This document shows, in pieces, positions 5,595-11,757 of a stretch of DNA of 16,693 nt (position 1 is the stretch's first letter; every line of letters begins with the position of its first letter). Both the position numbers and the translations under genes were made by a program. The stretch covers positions 1 through 16,693 of the forward strand of contig CAZXBB010000276.1 of the NCBI GenBank assembly GCA_964638815.1. Direction: 5' to 3'. Source of the DNA: CAZXBB01 sp964638815 (GTDB lineage: Bacteria > Planctomycetota > Phycisphaerae > Phycisphaerales > SM1A02). A model generated the notes under the pieces. It made no database searches. It saw only the letters and a list, made by a program, of their open reading frames with translations, and was not told the DNA's origin.

Positions 5595-7268
5595 CTAGAA
5601 CTCGTCCAGATGATCCCGCGCCATCGGCGTCGGCAGCCGCGTTTCGCTGGCGTCGATGTCGCCGCGGTCGGTCGGGAGCACGAGCCGCACCGTCGTCCCG
5701 GAGTCGGGGGCGGACTCGATATCGATGCGCCCGTCATGCTCCTCGACGATCTTCTTCGTCACCGTCAGGCCGAGGCCCGTCCCGCGCTGCCCCTTCGTCG
5801 ACATGAAGGCGTCGAAGACGTGCTCGAGCGTCGCCTCGTGGATCCCCGGCCCGTTGTCGGTCACCGTGATCGTCGCCTCGTGCCCCGCCACCGTGTAAGC
5901 GGTCTTGATCGTGACCGACCCCCGCTTGACCGGGGCCGCCTCGATCGCGTTGACGACGACGTTGGTGAGCGCCTGGTGGATGCCGTTCACGTCGATGGGC
6001 ATCGGCGGCATGTCGTCGGCGAGATCCAGCAGCAGGACGATCCGCTTCCGGTCGCACTCCGGCGTCACGAGCGTCACGATCTCGTTGAGCAGCGCGTGCA
6101 GATCGGCCAGCTCGACGTCCAGCCGGCGCTGCCGCGAGAAAGCGAGCATGTTCGAAGCGAGCGTGAGGATGCGGTCGAGGTTGCGGGTGAGGATCGGCCA
6201 CCCTTCCCGCGCCATCGCGACGTCGTCCTTGTTGAGCGCGAGCTCGACCGCGTCCGCCCCGCCTCGCAGCCCCTGGAGGATGTTCTTGATCGAGTGGCTC
6301 AGCGACGCCACGGTCTGGCCGATCGCGGCAAGACGCTCCGTCTCGACCCGCGACGCGACGAGCTCGGCCGTGAGCAGGCTCAGACCGGTGTGCTGCCCGA
6401 TCGCGTTGAGCAGCTCGAGCTGCTGCTCGGTGAAGGTGAAGTTCACCATCTGGGAGTCGATGTGGATGACGCCCAGGATCCGGTCGCCGGCGACGATCGG
6501 CGCGCAGATCGCCGAACGGATGCCGTAGTCGCGGACGGAGTCGCCGGACTGGAAACGCCGGTCGTTCATCGCGTTCGTGGAGAGGACGCCCTCGCGCTTC
6601 TCCATCGCGTGCTGGATGATCGTGCGGCTGACCGGGATGCGGCCCTCGTCCAGCGTGCGGGGCCGGACCTTGTAGCGCACCGCGGCCGGCTCGAGTACGC
6701 CGGCGGGATCCGACCCGAGCAGGATGAAGCCGCGATCGGGGCCGAACTCGTCGAAGATGAGCTGCATCACCGTGTCGAGGAGATCCTCGCGGTTGATCGT
6801 GGAGGCCGTGAGCGCGGTGAGCTGGTAGACGAGACGCAGGTGATCGGTCGCCGCTTTCACCGGGTCGGGCGCCGCGAGAATCATCGAGTCCGCGTTCGGG
6901 TCCGCCGTGCGCTGCACGGTGACGTCGAGCACCTCCTCGCCCATCATCCGGATCGCGCTCGGGCGGCTCGGGTCGGGCCCGGTCACCGTGAACACGAAGA
7001 GCATCGACCCGCACCGGACCTGGTCGCCCGGCGAGAGGCGGACCCGCTCGTCGATCTGCTGCCCGTTGACGAACGTGCCATTCGCCGAATCGAGATCGCG
7101 CAGGTACCACGTTCCGTCGTCGGGCGTCAGCTCCGCATGACGCCGGCTCACCGTGGTGTCGGTGATCGGGAACGCCTCGCTGCTGCGACCGATGAGCTGC
7201 GGCTCCGATTCGGGCAGCTCGAACGACTTGCCCCGGTCGGTTCCCTGGAGGACCTGGAGGACCAGCAC
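5595..7268 (-). CDS. Soluble FHA-GAF sensor histidine kinase
   Basis: 557 residues with no membrane segment, so probably cytoplasmic. An FHA domain spans about 25-92 (IGRSSEAF, VSRRHAEL, DSANGTFVNG), which binds phosphothreonine partners. A GAF domain spans about 155-303 (APIVAGDRILGVIHIDS), a small-molecule or redox sensor fold. A phosphoacceptor helix around 312-380 has His325 (ASLSHSIKNI). The GHKL ATPase spans about 385-533: N-box NVVVNAIEAA (Asn440), G1 DNGPGI (471-476), F-box FDAFMSTKG, G2 GTGLGL (496-501). The start is GTG at 7268 with AGGA 8 nt upstream, 10 bp after the thyA stop, so the two are likely co-transcribed. No response regulator is adjacent. The FHA domain suggests cross-talk with Ser/Thr kinase signalling. 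The stimulus is unknown. Confidence 0.93.
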   Translation of the reverse strand: MLVLQVLQGTDRGKSFELPESEPQLIGRSSEAFPITDTTVSRRHAELTPDDGTWYLRDLDSANGTFVNGQQIDERVRLSPGDQVRCGSMLFVFTVTGPDPSRPSAIRMMGEEVLDVTVQRTADPNADSMILAAPDPVKAATDHLRLVYQLTALTASTINREDLLDTVMQLIFDEFGPDRGFILLGSDPAGVLEPAAVRYKVRPRTLDEGRIPVSRTIIQHAMEKREGVLSTNAMNDRRFQSGDSVRDYGIRSAICAPIVAGDRILGVIHIDSQMVNFTFTEQQLELLNAIGQHTGLSLLTAELVASRVETERLAAIGQTVASLSHSIKNILQGLRGGADAVELALNKDDVAMAREGWPILTRNLDRILTLASNMLAFSRQRRLDVELADLHALLNEIVTLVTPECDRKRIVLLLDLADDMPPMPIDVNGIHQALTNVVVNAIEAAPVKRGSVTIKTAYTVAGHEATITVTDNGPGIHEATLEHVFDAFMSTKGQRGTGLGLTVTKKIVEEHDGRIDIESAPDSGTTVRLVLPTDRGDIDASETRLPTPMARDHLDEF

Positions 7269-7278
7269 TTTCGGAATC

Positions 7279-8073
7279 CTATACGGCCACCGGCGCCGCG
7301 ATGTGCGGCAACGGCTCGTAGCCGCGCAGCTCGAAGTCCTCGTACCGGAAGTCGAAGATCGAGCGGACGTCGGGGTTCAGGTGCATCGTCGGCATCCGCC
7401 TCGGCGCGCGAGAAAGCTGCTCTCGGGCCTGGTCGAGGTGGTTGAGATAGAGGTGCGCATCGCCGAACGTGTGCACGAACTCGCCGGGCTCGAGGTCCGT
7501 CACCTGGGCGACCATCCGCGTGAGCAGGGCGTAGCTCGCGATGTTGAACGGCACGCCGAGGAAGACGTCCGCCGACCGCTGGTAGAGCTGGCACGAAAGA
7601 CGGCCGTCCGCGACGTAGAACTGGAAGAGCAGATGACACGGCGCGAGACGCATGCGCGGCAGGTCGGCCACGTTCCACGCGCTCACGATCAGCCGGCGCG
7701 AGTCCGGGTCTGTATGGATGTGATCGATCACCTCGGTGATCTGGTCGATCCCGCGGCCGTCCGGCGTTCCCCACGAGCGCCACTGGTGGCCGTAGACCGG
7801 GCCGAGCTCACCGTCGGCGTCCGCCCAGTCGTCCCAGATGCGCACCCCGTTCTCCTTGAGGTAGCGGATCGACGTCTCGCCCCGCAGGAACCAGAGCAGC
7901 TCGTAGATGATGGATCGCACGTGCAGTTTCTTCGTGGTCAGCAGCGGGAAGCCGGCGGCGAGATCAAAACGCATCTGGTGCCCGAAGACGCTGAGCGTTC
8001 CCGTGCCGGTGCGGTCGTCCTTGCGGGCGCCGTTGGTGAGGATGCGGTCGAGGAGGTCGAGGTAGGTCTGCAT
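7279..8073 (-). CDS. thyA: Thymidylate synthase
   Basis: 264 residues, the same length as E. coli ThyA. It methylates dUMP to dTMP using 5,10-methylenetetrahydrofolate, releasing dihydrofolate; cytoplasmic. Recognisable segments: RTGTGTLSVFGHQMRFDL at 21-38, TKKLHVRSIIYELLWFL, IWDDWADADGELGPVYGHQWR, nucleophile Cys146 in LAPCHLLFQFYV, QRSADVFLGVPFNIASYALL and HLYLNHLDQ. All catalytic blocks appear intact. ATG 8073 has a TAGACT box 9 nt upstream and no Shine-Dalgarno, so it may be leaderless or nearly so. The kinase gene follows 10 bp downstream. No dihydrofolate reductase gene is adjacent. Confidence 0.97.
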   Translation of the reverse strand: MQTYLDLLDRILTNGARKDDRTGTGTLSVFGHQMRFDLAAGFPLLTTKKLHVRSIIYELLWFLRGETSIRYLKENGVRIWDDWADADGELGPVYGHQWRSWGTPDGRGIDQITEVIDHIHTDPDSRRLIVSAWNVADLPRMRLAPCHLLFQFYVADGRLSCQLYQRSADVFLGVPFNIASYALLTRMVAQVTDLEPGEFVHTFGDAHLYLNHLDQAREQLSRAPRRMPTMHLNPDVRSIFDFRYEDFELRGYEPLPHIAAPVAV

Positions 8074-8082
8074 CGCACCCGA

Positions 8083-8088
8083 AGTCTA
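8083..8088 (-). promoter_or_regulatory. Possible -10 box of thyA
   Basis: On the minus strand the hexamer is TAGACT, 9 nt before the thyA ATG, similar to the TACACT boxes at 1812-1828. No Shine-Dalgarno lies between. Upstream on the same strand is a GC-rich imperfect hairpin (8090-8118, one bulge), which may end transcription from the 6-heme cytochrome gene. Confidence 0.38.
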
Positions 8089-8131
8089 TCGCGCCGCGAG
8101 ACCGAGCGACTCGGCGCGAGGCGGCAGCCTT

Positions 8132-8193
8132 GCCCGCATGATGGATGAAGCGGGTCGGTGGGTCCTGGAATGCACGGCCAATCCCGGAGTGAA
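8132..8193 (+). repeat. Diverged one-ended copy of the MITE-like element
   Basis: By eye, 52 of 62 bases match 3693-3754, starting at the same GCCCGCAT end. Similarity stops after about 62 bp, and no matching right-hand inverted repeat is found before the cytochrome gene at 8225. It looks like a decayed fragment of the same family. Confidence 0.7.
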
Positions 8194-8224
8194 CATCCGG
8201 CGGAGCGCTTCCTGACCAGGCAGG

Positions 8225-8953
8225 TCAGAAGTCGTGACACGCCAGGCACAACCGGCTGCGCTCGTTGGACATCACCAGCATGGCTTCACCCTCGGCGTAC
8301 GGGCTGTGGCACGAACCGCAGCCGACGCGCCCGTCGTAGAGACGGATGGCGGGATCGAGCCGGATCGCCGGGACGAGGTGGTCGCCGATGCCGCGGGAGC
8401 GGTGGGTCACGCCGATGGGGTGCTGCCCGCCGATGAGACGCATCGCGTTCATCGGACCGGGCGGGCCGGTGCGCACCGCGCCCTCGCTCGCCACTGTGCC
8501 GTCGTGGCAGCTCATGCAGCGCTCGCTCTCGCCGTCGAACCGCGTGCCGGGAGACGACGAGCCGCCGCGACGCGAGGACGAGGCCAGGTGCGCCCGGCCC
8601 GTCGCCAGCGCGTGCGCTTCGCCGCGGCCGCCCCGCGCGGCGTCATGACATTGCGTGCACAGCGCGGCCGGCGCGGCGCCGGGGTCGATGCGCAGGAGGG
8701 CCGCCCCCTCGCCGGCGCCGAGGTCGTGACATGTGAGGCACGACAACCGTCCGTTCTCGAGGGGCAGGTGACCGGGCACGCTTGACGACGGGTAGACGTC
8801 CACGGGGTGCGACAGCGAGCGGACCTGCTCGTGACAATCGACGCACGCGCCCTGGACGCCGTCCGGGTGCCCGCGCCGCGGCCCGGCGCCGATGATCGCG
8901 ATGACGGCGGCCACGGCGGCCGCCGCCCCTGCGTTACGCCTGGTTCCTCCCAC
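8225..8953 (-). CDS. Hexaheme c-type cytochrome, exported
   Basis: 242 residues from GTG at 8953. That start was chosen because GGAGGAG lies 7 nt upstream and it yields a compact signal peptide (MGGTRRNAGAAAAVAAVIAI); ATG at 9010 would add 19 untypical residues and has no Shine-Dalgarno. Six CXXCH heme sites lie at about 37, 72, 99, 146, 212 and 236 (CVDCH, CLTCH, CTQCH, CMSCH, CGSCH, CLACH). RCMSCHDGTVA and GGQHPIG resemble the MCLSCHDGTIAL and DDHPIG modules in the rightward 4-heme and 11-heme proteins, so it belongs to the same cytochrome family. It probably works in the periplasm as an electron carrier feeding or draining the divergent operon. A 6-bp dyad (8212-8228) covers its stop codon. 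Confidence 0.9.
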   Translation of the reverse strand: MGGTRRNAGAAAAVAAVIAIIGAGPRRGHPDGVQGACVDCHEQVRSLSHPVDVYPSSSVPGHLPLENGRLSCLTCHDLGAGEGAALLRIDPGAAPAALCTQCHDAARGGRGEAHALATGRAHLASSSRRGGSSSPGTRFDGESERCMSCHDGTVASEGAVRTGPPGPMNAMRLIGGQHPIGVTHRSRGIGDHLVPAIRLDPAIRLYDGRVGCGSCHSPYAEGEAMLVMSNERSRLCLACHDF

Positions 8954-8960
8954 GCTTCCC

Positions 8961-8967
8961 CTCCTCC
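8961..8967 (-). promoter_or_regulatory. Strong Shine-Dalgarno deciding the hexaheme start
   Basis: GGAGGAG on the minus strand, 7 nt before the GTG at 8951-8953. It is the strongest ribosome binding site seen in the window and supports GTG over the upstream ATG. Confidence 0.75.
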
Positions 8968-9008
8968 GACCGGTGCATCGGCCGGCTGGAGGGTCCACTT
9001 GCGTGGCC

Positions 9009-9093
9009 ATGGTCGCCCCATGATCCCCCTGAGCGCAATGATCGCCATGGTCAGCCTGATCCCCATGGCCGCGCTATGATCATCATGGTCGCC
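9009..9093. repeat. Degenerate 9-bp repeat array (ATGRTCNCC)
   Basis: ATGRTC-like hexamers start at 9009, 9020, 9038, 9047, 9065 (ATGGCC), 9076 and 9085, mostly spaced 9 or 18 bp with 2-bp slips. One frame (9020-9079) encodes a 19-residue hydrophobic peptide of Met/Leu-Ile/Val-small triplets, but without a Shine-Dalgarno. A protein-binding array is as likely as a peptide. Confidence 0.5.
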
Positions 9094-9147
9094 GGGACCC
9101 GGACCGCATCGACGGCGCTAAGAGCCGCCTGCTCGGCCTCGTTGCCG

Positions 9148-9183
9148 GACACGATTCTCCCTTGGGACACGATTCTCCCATGG
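9148..9183. repeat. Tandem 18-bp direct repeat
   Basis: GACACGATTCTCCCTTGG (9148-9165) is followed directly by a copy with one change, T to A at the fifteenth base (9166-9183). An 18-bp spacing is just under two helical turns, which suits a dimeric regulator binding one DNA face. It lies about 95 bp upstream of the TATATT box. Confidence 0.7.
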
Positions 9184-9227
9184 GGCTCGATGCCCGGCTC
9201 GTTCTGATAGCGACTCTTATCGGTCCC

Positions 9228-9249
9228 CCGCCCGAAGCGGGGCGGTTTT
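9228..9249 (+). terminator. Terminator-like hairpin upstream of the cytochrome operon
   Basis: CCGCCC (9228-9233), a 6-nt loop and GGGCGG (9240-9245) are followed by TTTT. The stem is short and the T-run is only four. No plus-strand gene ends just upstream, so it might insulate the operon, or act as an attenuator if transcription begins further left. Competing pairings with the neighbouring C- and G-runs are possible. Confidence 0.35.
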
Positions 9250-9275
9250 CGGGTTCGCCCGGTCTCGCGGCGGGC

Positions 9276-9281
9276 TATATT
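9276..9281 (+). promoter_or_regulatory. Probable -10 box of the cytochrome operon
   Basis: TATATT matches the TATAAT consensus at five of six positions and sits in the only AT-rich patch before the operon, 26 nt before the ATG at 9308. CATAAT at 9287-9292 is a second candidate. No clear -35 is visible, which would fit an activator-dependent promoter. Confidence 0.45.
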
Positions 9282-9290
9282 CGGGACATA

Positions 9291-9309
9291 ATGGAGCAGG
9301 CATCTCCAT
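9291..9309 (+). promoter_or_regulatory. Hairpin covering the ribosome binding site and start codon
   Basis: ATGGAG (9291-9296), a 7-nt loop and CTCCAT (9304-9309) are perfectly complementary. The left arm holds the GGAG Shine-Dalgarno candidate and the right arm holds the first two bases of the 4-heme start codon, so the folded form would block initiation. The frame from ATG 9291 also encodes a six-residue leader that ends in a TGA overlapping this start. Confidence 0.45.
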
Positions 9310-9970
9310 GAGGGCAAAGACTTTGCATACCACCAAGAAGCGTCTGGCCACATGCGGCGCGGTCCTGTGCGGTTGGGCCGCCCTGTCCGCCGTCGCCGAC
9401 ATCGAAGGCTCCGCCCACGACTTCTCGTCCGCGAGCTGGTCCGGAGGCGAGATCTGCAAGCCCTGTCACACGCCCCATAACGCGTCGACCGACGTCGGAT
9501 TCCTGTGGGCGCACGAGCTGTCGGCACAGGTCTACACCCTGTACGACAGATCGACGAGCAGCCCGGGCGGCGCCGACGAGCTCGATCAGCTCTCTCGCAT
9601 GTGCCTGTCGTGTCACGACGGAACCATCGCGCTCAACAACTTCCACGACAGCGGCGGCGCGCCGGTCTTCATCGCCGAGGACCGCAACATCGCGCGGCTC
9701 GGTGATCTGTCCGACGATCACCCGATCGGCATCACGGCGGAGTACCCGATCGCCGGCAGTACGGAGCTGCACGCCCCGACCCAGTACGGGGGCGGTGTCT
9801 GGGGCTTCGGCGGCGACGTCCTTCCCGAGGTTCCCCTGTTCGAGTTCAACGGCGAGCAGGTCGTGAGCTGCTCGAGCTGTCACACGCCCCACGCCGTGGC
9901 GGGCATAGACGATCTCCTGCGGAAGGACAACGCCGGGAGCGACCTCTGCCTGACATGCCACATCAAGTGA
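9308..9970 (+). CDS. Tetraheme c-type cytochrome, exported
   Basis: 220 residues. The Sec signal peptide ends around SAVA at 27-30. Four CXXCH sites: CKPCH (50-54), CLSCH (99-103), CSSCH (188-192) and CLTCH (214-218). The context motifs CHTPHN, MCLSCHDGTIAL and LSDDHPIG belong to the doubled-CXXCH cytochrome family also seen in the 11-heme gene at the end of the operon. It is likely a periplasmic carrier that hands electrons between inner-membrane donors and the outer-membrane conduit. It is first of six rightward genes; the next gene overlaps its end. ATG 9308 follows GGAG at 11 nt (or AGG at 7 nt), and both lie in a hairpin that could control translation. Confidence 0.93.
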   Translation: MRAKTLHTTKKRLATCGAVLCGWAALSAVADIEGSAHDFSSASWSGGEICKPCHTPHNASTDVGFLWAHELSAQVYTLYDRSTSSPGGADELDQLSRMCLSCHDGTIALNNFHDSGGAPVFIAEDRNIARLGDLSDDHPIGITAEYPIAGSTELHAPTQYGGGVWGFGGDVLPEVPLFEFNGEQVVSCSSCHTPHAVAGIDDLLRKDNAGSDLCLTCHIK

Positions 9971-11130
9971 CGCGGCGCGAGGCGGGGGGGTCGAACCGGG
10001 CGCCGGCCGTCGTCACGCTCGCGCTGGCGATCACGCTCGGGCTCGGAGGCTGCGAGACACCCCCCGCCGCCGAGGCGACGCCCTACGCGGGGCCGGCCGA
10101 GCCTTCGTTCTGGCCGCCGCCCCCCGATGAGCCACGCGTCCAGTTCCTGCGCTCCTACCGCCTGAGCACCGACGTCGAGCGCGAACGCGGGGCCATCGAC
10201 CGCATCGTCTTCGGCGACGACGTGCAGGCCCTGCCGATCGCGAAGCCCTACGGCGTCGAGATGTGGCGCGACCGCCTGTACGTCTGCGACATCACGAACC
10301 CGAGCGTTGTCATCCTCGACCTCGCGGCGCGGGAGACCCGCCTGATGGTCACCCGCGGCGTCGAGCGCATGGTGCAGCCGATCGACATCGCCATCAACGC
10401 CGACGGCACGAAGTACGTCGTGGACTTTCGTCTCAGGCGGATCTTCGTCTTCGACGCCGACGATCGGCACTTCACGACGTTCGGCGGGGGGGATCTCGTG
10501 CCCGCCGGCGTGACGGTGCGCGGGGACGAGCTGTACGTGCCCGACTTCACGACGCAGAGCGTGCTCGTGCTCGACCGATTCGACGGCTCCCGGCGGCGGG
10601 CGATCGGCGGTCCCGACGCGTTCGTGCGACCGCTCGGGGTGCACGTTGACGATGCCGGCACGCTTCACGTCAGCGACGCCATTCGCGGTCGCGTGCACGA
10701 GTTCGACGCCGCCGGCAACGCGCTGCGCGTCATCGGCGGCATCGGCGACGCGCCGGGGAGCTTCGTCCGGCCGAAGCACCTGTCGGTGGACGCGGACGGC
10801 AACCTCTACGTCGTCGACGCGGCGTTTCAGAACGTGCAGATGTTCAACCGCGACGGCGAGCTGCTCATGTTCTTCGGCGGCCCCGGCCAGCACGACGGGG
10901 CCATGAGCCTGCCGGCGGGCGTGACCGTCCACGAGGGCGTCGGCGCGCCCCTCGCGAGCCTCGTGCATCCCTCCTTCGAGCCGGAGCGTCTGGTCGTCGT
11001 CACGAACCAGTTCGGCCCCCACAAGATCTCGATCTACGCGGTCGGGCGACTGCGCGACGGGTACACGACGGGCGACCTGCGGCCGGCGAAGGCGAAGGCC
11101 CCCGTGACGCCGAGCGCGCCCGGGGGATAG
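9955..11130 (+). CDS. NHL-repeat beta-propeller lipoprotein
   Basis: 391 residues. The signal peptide ends in the lipobox LGGC (Cys33), so it is probably lipid-anchored. After a proline-rich linker (FWPPPPDEPRVQF) come about six NHL/YWTD-like blades, e.g. PYGVEMWRDRLYVCDITNPSVVILD, PLGVHVDDAGTLHVSDAIRG and HLSVDADGNLYVVDAAFQNVQMF (written here in parts of one propeller). Such propellers are non-catalytic platforms for protein or ligand binding. No heme motif is present. ATG 9955 overlaps the upstream cytochrome by 16 bp; GTG 9967 overlaps its stop by 4 bp (GTGA), like the barrel gene start, and is a real alternative. The gene is paralogous to the second NHL lipoprotein of the operon. I infer a scaffold or docking role in the conduit. 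Confidence 0.88.
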   Translation: MPHQVTRREAGGSNRAPAVVTLALAITLGLGGCETPPAAEATPYAGPAEPSFWPPPPDEPRVQFLRSYRLSTDVERERGAIDRIVFGDDVQALPIAKPYGVEMWRDRLYVCDITNPSVVILDLAARETRLMVTRGVERMVQPIDIAINADGTKYVVDFRLRRIFVFDADDRHFTTFGGGDLVPAGVTVRGDELYVPDFTTQSVLVLDRFDGSRRRAIGGPDAFVRPLGVHVDDAGTLHVSDAIRGRVHEFDAAGNALRVIGGIGDAPGSFVRPKHLSVDADGNLYVVDAAFQNVQMFNRDGELLMFFGGPGQHDGAMSLPAGVTVHEGVGAPLASLVHPSFEPERLVVVTNQFGPHKISIYAVGRLRDGYTTGDLRPAKAKAPVTPSAPGG

Positions 11131-11136
11131 ACGCAG

Positions 11137-11757
11137 ATGATCCCCGACCACCACCAACGCGGGCAGGTCCTCCGGGGGTGGCTCCCCGCGTTCGCCGTGA
11201 GCGCCGCGGGTATCCTGTGGGGCGGGTGCAGCCTCGAGCGCGACTACGAAATCCTCAGCCGGTTCTTCGACGGTGTTCCGCGCCCGGTCACGCCGGAGGC
11301 AGCGTCCGCGCAGGCCGCGATCCCGGATGGAACCACGCCGCCGCGCACGGTGTCGGCACACAGCGCGTACCGGGAACGCCGATGCTCGGAGTGCCACGGC
11401 GAGCACGTCAGCTTCGGCGTCGTCGCGCGGGGCTTCGGGGAGCTGACACAGGCCGTGTGCCGGGAGTGCCACGCGGAGGTGTCCGCGGGCTTCCACGTGC
11501 ACGGTCCGGTGGCGATCGGCGAATGCCTGGCGTGTCACCAGCCGCACTACTCCAGCTTCCCCGGGCTGCTCGTCGGCGACGCCCAGCCGCTGTGCCTGTC
11601 CTGCCACGGGATCGAGTACCCGAGCGCGACGCCGGGATCACCTCACGCGGACGGTTCCCGCACCTGTCTCGATTGCCACGACCCCCATGGAGGCGCGGAT
11701 CCATACTTCCTTCGGCCGTCCGTGACGCGCGCCGGGGATGCCGCGACCGCGGAGTGA
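11137..11757 (+). CDS. Pentaheme c-type cytochrome lipoprotein
   Basis: 206 residues. A hydrophobic signal peptide ends in the lipobox-like LWGGC (Cys31), followed by SLERDYEILSRFFDGVPRP, a stretch typical of lipid-anchored multiheme proteins of this type. Five CXXCH sites: CSECH (83-87), CRECH (108-112), CLACH (130-134), CLSCH (153-157) and CLDCH (177-181). Several are followed by Q/D-PH, as in the c3/NrfB-like doubled-CXXCH families. ATG 11137 has GGGGGA 9 nt upstream and lies 6 bp after the NHL gene stop. It directly precedes the outer-membrane barrel gene with a 4-bp overlap, which suggests it is the heme wire that docks in or under the barrel. Confidence 0.92.
   Translation: MIPDHHQRGQVLRGWLPAFAVSAAGILWGGCSLERDYEILSRFFDGVPRPVTPEAASAQAAIPDGTTPPRTVSAHSAYRERRCSECHGEHVSFGVVARGFGELTQAVCRECHAEVSAGFHVHGPVAIGECLACHQPHYSSFPGLLVGDAQPLCLSCHGIEYPSATPGSPHADGSRTCLDCHDPHGGADPYFLRPSVTRAGDAATAE

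Larger units (their letters stand above)
8954..9307. other. Divergent control region between cytochrome genes
   Basis: 354 bp with no credible gene. From left to right it holds the Shine-Dalgarno of the leftward hexaheme gene, a degenerate 9-bp repeat array (9009-9093), an 18-bp direct repeat (9148-9183), a terminator-like hairpin (9228-9249), a TATATT box (9276-9281) and a hairpin over the start of the rightward 4-heme gene (9291-9309). The density of structured elements marks it as the probable regulatory hub for both directions. Confidence 0.6.

Noticed and set aside
5592..7445. 617-residue plus-strand frame opposite the histidine kinase
   Set aside because: Arg/Asp/Val-rich antisense shadow; the kinase motifs on the minus strand are unambiguous.
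8212..8228. Dyad CTGACC/GGTCAG over the hexaheme stop as a terminator
   Set aside because: Only 6 bp, includes the stop codon and lacks a T-run; kept as a remark only.
8954..9010. ATG 9010 as start of the hexaheme cytochrome
   Set aside because: No Shine-Dalgarno and 19 unlikely residues before the signal peptide; GTG 8953 has GGAGGAG at 7 nt.
11178..11753. Barrel frame opening far upstream through the pentaheme gene
   Set aside because: The upstream part is an Arg-rich shadow of the cytochrome frame; GTG 11754 directly precedes a clean signal peptide.
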